64,000 nt of DNA from the NCBI RefSeq assembly GCF_964340395.1, contig NC_135563.1, positions 8,059,655-8,123,654 of the forward strand. The letters run 5' to 3'. A program made the translations under genes and the position numbers. Shown here piece after piece: positions 59,355 through 64,000 of this stretch. Below the pieces are notes generated by a model. That model worked only from the letters and a program-made list of their open reading frames with translations, was not told where the DNA came from and did not search any database. Source of the stretch: Glandiceps talaboti (taxonomy: Eukaryota > Hemichordata > Enteropneusta > Spengelidae). Numbering within the stretch: position 1 is the stretch's first letter; each line of letters opens with the position of its first letter.

Positions 59355-59732
59355 CTTCATAGTTTCATGAGATCCCGGGAATGAATTTAGAATAAAGAAG
59401 ATAATTAATTATTCTCAATAAAAGTGAATTTTTAGTTGGGACTCGTTCACTTGCCACTCACTATTTTTCTTTTTGAACAGGTACATTTTGTCTCCCATGA
59501 TGCACTAGTACAAATAAGTTCGTCACCCATTGGACTCGAGACCTCGGGCCTTGATATACACGTACATATATACTCTCCGCAAGCAGACATTTTAACACCG
59601 TCCACAGGTATGTCGTTGTGTTAAGTAATACTATGTTTTGATGTGATAAATTTCTACCACTTCGAATTGGATTCGTGTACCAAGTAATTAGGAAGTAGAG
59701 TTATGCTGAAGTGTAAGTGTTAGGCCGTAACA
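59355..59732 (+). promoter_or_regulatory. Duplicated segment copy B: probable promoter and 5' UTR exon of the CRAL-TRIO gene
   Basis: Copy B lies about 0.7-1 kb upstream of the CRAL-TRIO start codon. A candidate non-coding exon ends CACCGTCCACAG at 59607 before donor GTATGT. This would splice to the acceptor TTTCTCTTTCAG at 60394-60405, five bases before the ATG. It also has TCTCCCATGATGC (59491-59503), a STAF/ZNF143-like core often found in promoters. Conservation of donor and motif between copies A and B supports a functional unit; the transcript start is unknown. Confidence 0.45.
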
Positions 59733-60003
59733 TTCTAGATAGAAGAGAAGTATGTCGCTTGTCGGTGGTATTAAGTAATACCACCGATGATATGTAAGTA
59801 CGGGTCCAGATCAATAGTACAATGTAGAATGATATAACAATAACGTTTAATGTTCAATGTATATAACTAATTAAGGCTGGGATCAGAATTTACTGCATGT
59901 AAAGGTTAACAACCGAATTTGTGTTGGACCCACCTTTATTAATTCTAGTGACTTACTTTCAAATGTGTCTGTGACAAACGGAACGTTCGTGCACTTTATT
60001 GCA

Positions 60004-60022
60004 TCACGTGTGTGTATATATA
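60004..60022 (+). promoter_or_regulatory. CACGTG box and TATA-like run
   Basis: CACGTG is followed by TATATATAG about 390 bp before the CRAL-TRIO ATG. It could be an alternative promoter. The spacing is suitable but nothing else confirms it. Confidence 0.25.
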
Positions 60023-60105
60023 GTTCTTGACGATGGCCGTGTGTCATGGGCAGTTTCTGTGTTCTCTTTAGTCAATTTCAGTGTTTGCCATTTTCAGATT
60101 GTGTT

Positions 60106-60137
60106 TGTTTGTTTGTTTGTTTGTTTGTTTGTTTGTA
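60106..60137. repeat. (TTTG)n microsatellite
   Basis: Eight TTTG-type units in the presumed 5' UTR intron. Confidence 0.95.
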
Positions 60138-60410
60138 TATTCCCCTTTATGGTGCCGTAAAAATTATTTTCCTGTTATGATAAATATGTGATATGTGCCC
60201 CTAGCAACCAAAGGCTGAACTATCGATAATACGAACAGAAACTGTGTGTATATATTTGATATGGTATTTATACTTCATTGATGTATGTACACATGACAAC
60301 TTCGTCCATTCATGTTAGAAAAATATAAAACACTTTGAATGACCAAATCTTTGCAGCAAATCAATGTGAACAAGTCCGTCTCAATATCCCGCGTTTCTCT
60401 TTCAGTTACC

Positions 60411-60786
60411 ATGGCAGAACAAGCCAGCCAACCCTACAAATGTACACTCAGTGAGGCGACATTAAAGAAAGCCAAAGAAGAGTTGAATGAAGATCCTTTG
60501 ACTAGAGAAGAGAAAATAAATGATTTGATAGAAATGTTTAAAACCAGACCAGACATAAAATTCCGTCAAGATGATGCATTCTTGTTGCGATTTCTCAGGA
60601 ACAAAAAGTTTGAGGTTGATAGGGCATTTAAATCATTGGTTCACCATTATCAAGTTAGACGAGATTATGGAGAAATATTTACAAATTATCGACCATCCTT
60701 TATAAAACAGTATTATGAAATGAAACATGAAATGGTTTGCCCTGGTAAAGACTCGGACGGAAGAACTATCATCGCAATCAGGCCAA
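60411..60786 (+). CDS. CRAL-TRIO exon 1 (first coding)
   Basis: MAEQASQPYKCTLSEATLKK, then DDAFLLRFLRNKKFEVDRAF. The start is placed at 60411 because of the strong context and the acceptor ending at 60405; LSE.TLKKA.EELNE matches TTPAL-type N-termini. Donor GTAAGT at 60787, phase 1. Confidence 0.88.
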
Positions 60787-62299
60787 GTAAGTTGATATTT
60801 ATATTAAGTACATATATAGTTTACAGACATTTTTTGACATTTTGTCGTCTGCCATGACAAAAATCTCACTAATATTGCTTCATTCAAACGATAAATGTAT
60901 TTGTCTTGCCATACGATAAAGGGTAGTTGTGTTAGTAAGATATTTGTCAACTTATAACCAGACAATATGAGGTTATTACCCGATATCACTTCTTCGTACG
61001 TCGTATCGCCGTGGGTGGCCGTTTCTGCATCGTGACACGAGTCGTTAGACGGCGTGTACTACCAGGGACGTATAAACTGTTTATACGTCCCTGGTACTAC
61101 GGAATTTGCACGAAGGGTGATAAGACGACCGAAGAGGTGATATCGTGTACTAACCGATTTATAATGTGTTTATGCCCGGTAATTCAAAGAAAATACACGA
61201 AAAATACAAAAGAGCACGGCCTATAGTATGGGCCATGTGAATCGCGCGACTCTTATCAGGTGATATTCACGTGCACAGCTGTCTGCTAACCCTGTCAACC
61301 TGTTTCGGGTGGTTGTCAATATAATTTATTTCGAAATACAATTTCGGTAGTAGTGTAGGTTCTCTAAAAATATCAGAAAATTCTTTAGTTTGCGTGTTTG
61401 GATAGACCGGGTGGATGGCTATAGGGATGGTTATGCGCCTTCCGCACGCCGAGCGTGTAATATATTACCATCCGAGCCGCCAAAAAATTCATCCAAAGTT
61501 TATAAGACTGATTTCAAAAATTGGTCTCCTTAGTCGTCGACGCAAATGCATATTGATCCTTAAATACTTTTAATCTAGGTATGGTAAACAATTGTTGTAC
61601 TGTGCTCGACTGTGCAAGAGCCATTTTAATGCTGTTAGAAGCACTGCTACAAGATGAAGATATGCAGGTGAATGGTATTGTCTACGTCATCGATTGTGAG
61701 GGATTTGATTGGCGGTTACTGAAACAAGCCAGTCCATGGGTAATGAAGAAAATAGTGGATTCATATGTGGTAGGCATACATGAAAACATCCGACGCATAT
61801 TCTGATAAACATATCAAACGTTGCTCATCACAGATACAATTATTGTCACAATTTTAGTTCAGTAAATTACCCAAAGAGGTGTGCTATGTCCGTTGTCATC
61901 CATATTCTTTGACCATAAGACTTGAAGATTGGGCATTATTTCAAAGCTTATAAAAATAGTACTTATATACTGAACGTATTTCAATCTTTGTATTACACGA
62001 TTTGAATTAAACATGTTCATATAAAGATTAACGTTATTTTCCCTGTTAACTTATAAATAATTATGAAAATTGTTTTTTTAGAATCATGATAATCATCATG
62101 TCATAACCAGACTTCAAACAGACTGATCACTACCTCACTTAATGTTTTGAAGTTCTTAGTAGTGATCTAAATCTCCTTCCACCAACAGAACTCCGTTCCT
62201 ATAAGAATCAAAGGAGCCCACTTTATTCGACCGTCAGGGATTTTCAAGGCTTTCTACACCATAATAAGACCGTTTATCCCAGAGAAGATAAAACGAAGG
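60411..62299 (+). CDS. CRAL-TRIO lipid-transfer protein, TTPA/TTPAL-like, 3'-partial (gene span)
   Basis: A cytosolic carrier of the SEC14/CRAL-TRIO family, related to alpha-tocopherol transfer protein and TTPAL; such proteins bind small lipids such as tocopherol, retinoids or phosphoinositides. Exon 1 carries the CRAL-TRIO N-terminal helices (DDAFLLRFLRNKKFEVDRAF) and the start of the lipid domain (GRTIIAIRP). Exon 2 holds the middle (QVNGIVYVIDCEGFD). Exon 3 holds PIRIKGAHFI and FYTIIRPFIPEKIKRR. In total 226 codons. The last part (HG..L..LP.EYGG in the family) is not found before the window ends. The ATG at 60411 has a strong context (ACCATGG) and follows a good acceptor; an upstream in-frame ATG at 60339 lies in the probable intron. 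Confidence 0.88.
60971..61155. mobile_element. Long imperfect palindrome in CRAL-TRIO intron 1
   Basis: The core is a perfect inverted repeat of 17 bp with one spacer base (61061-61077 and 61079-61095, ACCAGGGACGTATAAAC). Outer arms match again: GGTTATTACCCGATATCAC at 60971 and GTGATATCGTGTACTAACC ending at 61155. The middle of the arms is diverged. Probably a MITE or foldback relic. Confidence 0.7.
61579..61769 (+). CDS. CRAL-TRIO exon 2
   Basis: Encodes CARAILMLLEALLQDEDMQV, NGIVYVIDCEGFDWRLLKQA and KKIVDSYV. E..LQ.E..QVNGIV...D..G is the family core. The donor GTAGGC after GTG (61770) is preferred because it keeps the family spacing between KKI and the next exon's P-[IV]-R-I-K. Confidence 0.88.
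62189..62299 (+). CDS. CRAL-TRIO exon 3
   Basis: Encodes NSVPIRIKGAHFIRPSGIFK, AFYTIIRPFIPEKIKRR. It matches FP.R[IV]K..H.IN.P.IF......KPF..EKI..R of TTPA-like proteins, with R in place of the usual N in HFIN. Donor GTATGT at 62300, phase 0. Confidence 0.88.
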
Positions 62300-62700
62300 G
62301 TATGTATTTATGGTAATAATCATCATAACATTTTTCGTTATCTAAACCAGATTTAAAGTGAATGCCCTTCCGTAAGAGTAAAGCCTTTAGATTTTGTTCC
62401 CAAACACAGTATTTGTTGAAATGTGAAATTCTTAGCTGTGGCTATCATGATATGACATGACAAACCACAACCTCTTTTACGGCATTCTTCAAGACACACC
62501 GTCAAGATGTATCACAGAAGAAAAATAAGTTCTGGTTTGCAAGAATATACCAAAGTATATGAAATTTGAAGCTTCCATGCTGAAGATATTGCCTAATTAC
62601 CGAAAATCATTAATTATGCAAATGAACCATTAAGATAGCTATATCAGCAAGCTTTGTATGACATCTACGCTTTGTTACTATTTTCACAGAGTAAATGTTG
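62300..62700. other. Downstream of CRAL-TRIO exon 3
   Basis: No further plus-strand CRAL-TRIO exon is recognisable here or up to 64000. The gene either continues beyond the window or has lost its 3' part. Confidence 0.5.
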
Positions 62701-62784
62701 TCATTCATTTTCCGCCATTTCTGTTGTCAGTCGTTTTAGTGTCTCCCTTGCTTCTTGTACTACCATTTGATTGGCATTCTTGAC
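62701..62784 (-). CDS. Possible last exon of an unidentified minus-strand gene
   Basis: On the minus strand ATCTTTCAG precedes VKNANQMVVQEARETLKRLT, TEMAENE and a TGA stop: 27 residues, strongly helical in character. Entry phase is 0 in this reading. A second frame is also open over the same stretch, so the reading is not secure. Family not recognised. Confidence 0.35.
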   Translation of the reverse strand, partial: VKNANQMVVQEARETLKRLTTEMAENE

Positions 62785-63893
62785 CTGAAAGATACCATAC
62801 TCATTTCCCAATAAATGCGTGTGGTGCCATCTTGTGGCGTTCTTTGAACAATGGCAGAAGTGAAATGCGGCCTGGTGTTACTGCAATACGTGCGTTACTG
62901 TTTCGAATTCCCCCATAATTGTTGAATCGGAGAGCATTTTGGAAATAATAGTCAGGACAAAAGTATATCTTTGAAGGTAATGCCTTTAATAGAACCAAAG
63001 AGGATAAATATATCCCATCACCAGCTAAAGTATAACATTCAAGTACATATCATTTTAACTCGTGAATGTCAGATAGTAGCTTCCATACAAGAAGGTAGCA
63101 GCAACTGTACGATAATATGTTAGTCGGAATCTGCAGCATGATCGACTACACGTACTGTAGAATATCTCCTTAAAATACAACCTCTTCTGCAATGAAAAAT
63201 AAAATACACGATGACTAACCATCCACGTGATTGACAAATCGCATGCATTGTTATTATAATGAAGGGTATAAGATGAATTTTATGTTTCTGTGGGGGGGGG
63301 GAGTGGAGTGGGGTGGGGTTATTTTTACTGCTTATTCAAACTTACCTGTCGTATTCTGCACACTTAGGCATAGTACACAAATGAGCAGATGACCTTATTT
63401 AAACTATTTAATTTGGCTTGTATGTCGTATCTCTCGTGTCACTCATTCTTATTTACGATGACGTCATTTTATGTATATCTTATTTGCACACCTTCGCTTT
63501 CTGACTTTCACTTTTAACTATCCATTTCCACCATGTCTCAGACCACTATAGAAAATCCTATAGTGGTCTGAGTCCACGTGCTTCAGTCATCGACTTTTTT
63601 TCTCAAATTCTAGCTGCACCACACAATGTTCAATCTCTGCATTTGGTCTAGTATCCATTTATATAACAAACTCAAACTTATTTTCTCATGCTTTTGCCGC
63701 AACCTTCAAAAATTTCGCTGTAATATCTCTGACATTAATACCCCTATCCGCCCCCCCCCCCTCCCCCACGCCAAGGACAGGAATAGTCATTTTTTGAGTT
63801 TAACGTCGATACTTGCATAGTATCTTGTTTTTGCTATGACGCTTATGCCCACTTTCACTCGTGTTTCTATTCGGTGATTCACAGTGAACTCAC
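62785..63893. other. Region between the two minus-strand exon candidates
   Basis: Contains a G-homopolymer (63292-63301), a perfect hairpin (63537-63572) and a possible minus-strand acceptor (TTTTCATTGCAG, about 63190) without a convincing exon behind it. Confidence 0.45.
63537..63572. repeat. Perfect 15-bp inverted repeat, 6-nt loop
   Basis: CTCAGACCACTATAG, AAAATC, CTATAGTGGTCTGAG. No T-tract of terminator type is relevant in this eukaryotic context. Possibly the tip of a foldback element. Confidence 0.85.
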
Positions 63894-64000
63894 CATCCAT
63901 ATAACCGCTAACAAATCCCTGTTTGGATTTTTCCGGGTCGTCCTCCAACACATCTTTCAAGAAACACTTTGTTACATCCTCTTTAAAGACCCACGCTACA
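63894..64000 (-). CDS. Internal exon of an unidentified minus-strand gene, cut by the window edge
   Basis: Only one of three minus frames is open: VAWVFKEDVTKCFLKDVLED, then DPEKSKQGFVSGYMD, followed by donor GTGAGT (63893 downward), exit phase 1. The G-x3-G-x3-G spacing in GFVSGYMDG recalls Yae1/Lto1-type proteins, but the match is too short to name the gene. It continues beyond 64000. Confidence 0.45.

Noticed and set aside
60339-60410. Upstream in-frame ATG that would extend the CRAL-TRIO protein by 24 residues
   Set aside because: The stretch ends in a good acceptor (TTTCTCTTTCAG) and the ATG at 60411 has a much better context; the extension does not resemble family N-termini.
62801-62998. 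Minus-strand 65-residue frame just upstream of the 62784 acceptor
   Set aside because: No donor at its end that avoids the stop, and the frame shows no family features.

Overview
The window is a stretch of an intron-rich, AT-rich animal nuclear genome. It has GT-AG spliced genes with vertebrate-like exon phases, tRNA-derived SINEs, many short palindromic DNA-transposon relics, long microsatellites and a high density of TACATGTA-type strings. The attractin-family and Cys-loop receptor genes mark it as bilaterian. Repeat style and slow-evolving intron positions suggest a marine invertebrate (lophotrochozoan, hemichordate or lancelet-like), but the sequence alone does not fix the phylum.

Layout, left to right. 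(1) 1-14151: no exon recognised; MITE-like palindromes and four or five minisatellites. This is probably the 5' intron and upstream region of the attractin gene. (2) 14152-43755 (+): 23 exons of an attractin (ATRN/ATRNL1) orthologue, from the CUB domain to the stop codon; the exons for the signal peptide and first EGF are not seen. Domain order is CUB, two EGF, six kelch, five PSI, laminin-type EGF, membrane-proximal region, one transmembrane helix and a cytoplasmic tail with the conserved ASRPFA motif. No C-type lectin domain is encoded where vertebrate attractins have it. (3) 43756-50308: likely 3' UTR and intergenic DNA with tandem repeats, a SINE-free but MITE-rich stretch and a perfect DR1 nuclear-receptor motif. 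(4) 50309-55384 (+): a complete six-exon Cys-loop receptor gene of the nicotinic type, 483 residues, with several acetylcholine-site residues missing. (5) 55385-59500: intergenic, dominated by a 1.3 kb cluster of microsatellites lying between two copies of a 0.4 kb segment. (6) 60411-62299 (+): the first three coding exons of a CRAL-TRIO lipid-transfer protein (TTPA/TTPAL-like), with a probable non-coding first exon near 59.5 kb; the 3' end is not found. (7) Right edge: two likely minus-strand exons (62701-62784 and 63894-64000) of an unidentified gene.

The three genes are unrelated in function and show no sign of co-regulation: a transmembrane adhesion/signalling protein, a ligand-gated channel subunit and a cytosolic lipid carrier. 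The most striking theme is that several exon-intron borders of the attractin gene have been caught up in tandem duplications. A donor site is present in 14 copies of a 56-bp minisatellite, an acceptor is duplicated in frame 81 bp apart (allowing a 27-residue optional insert), another acceptor is preceded by about five decayed copies, and a PSI exon has a decayed duplicate that carries a MITE.
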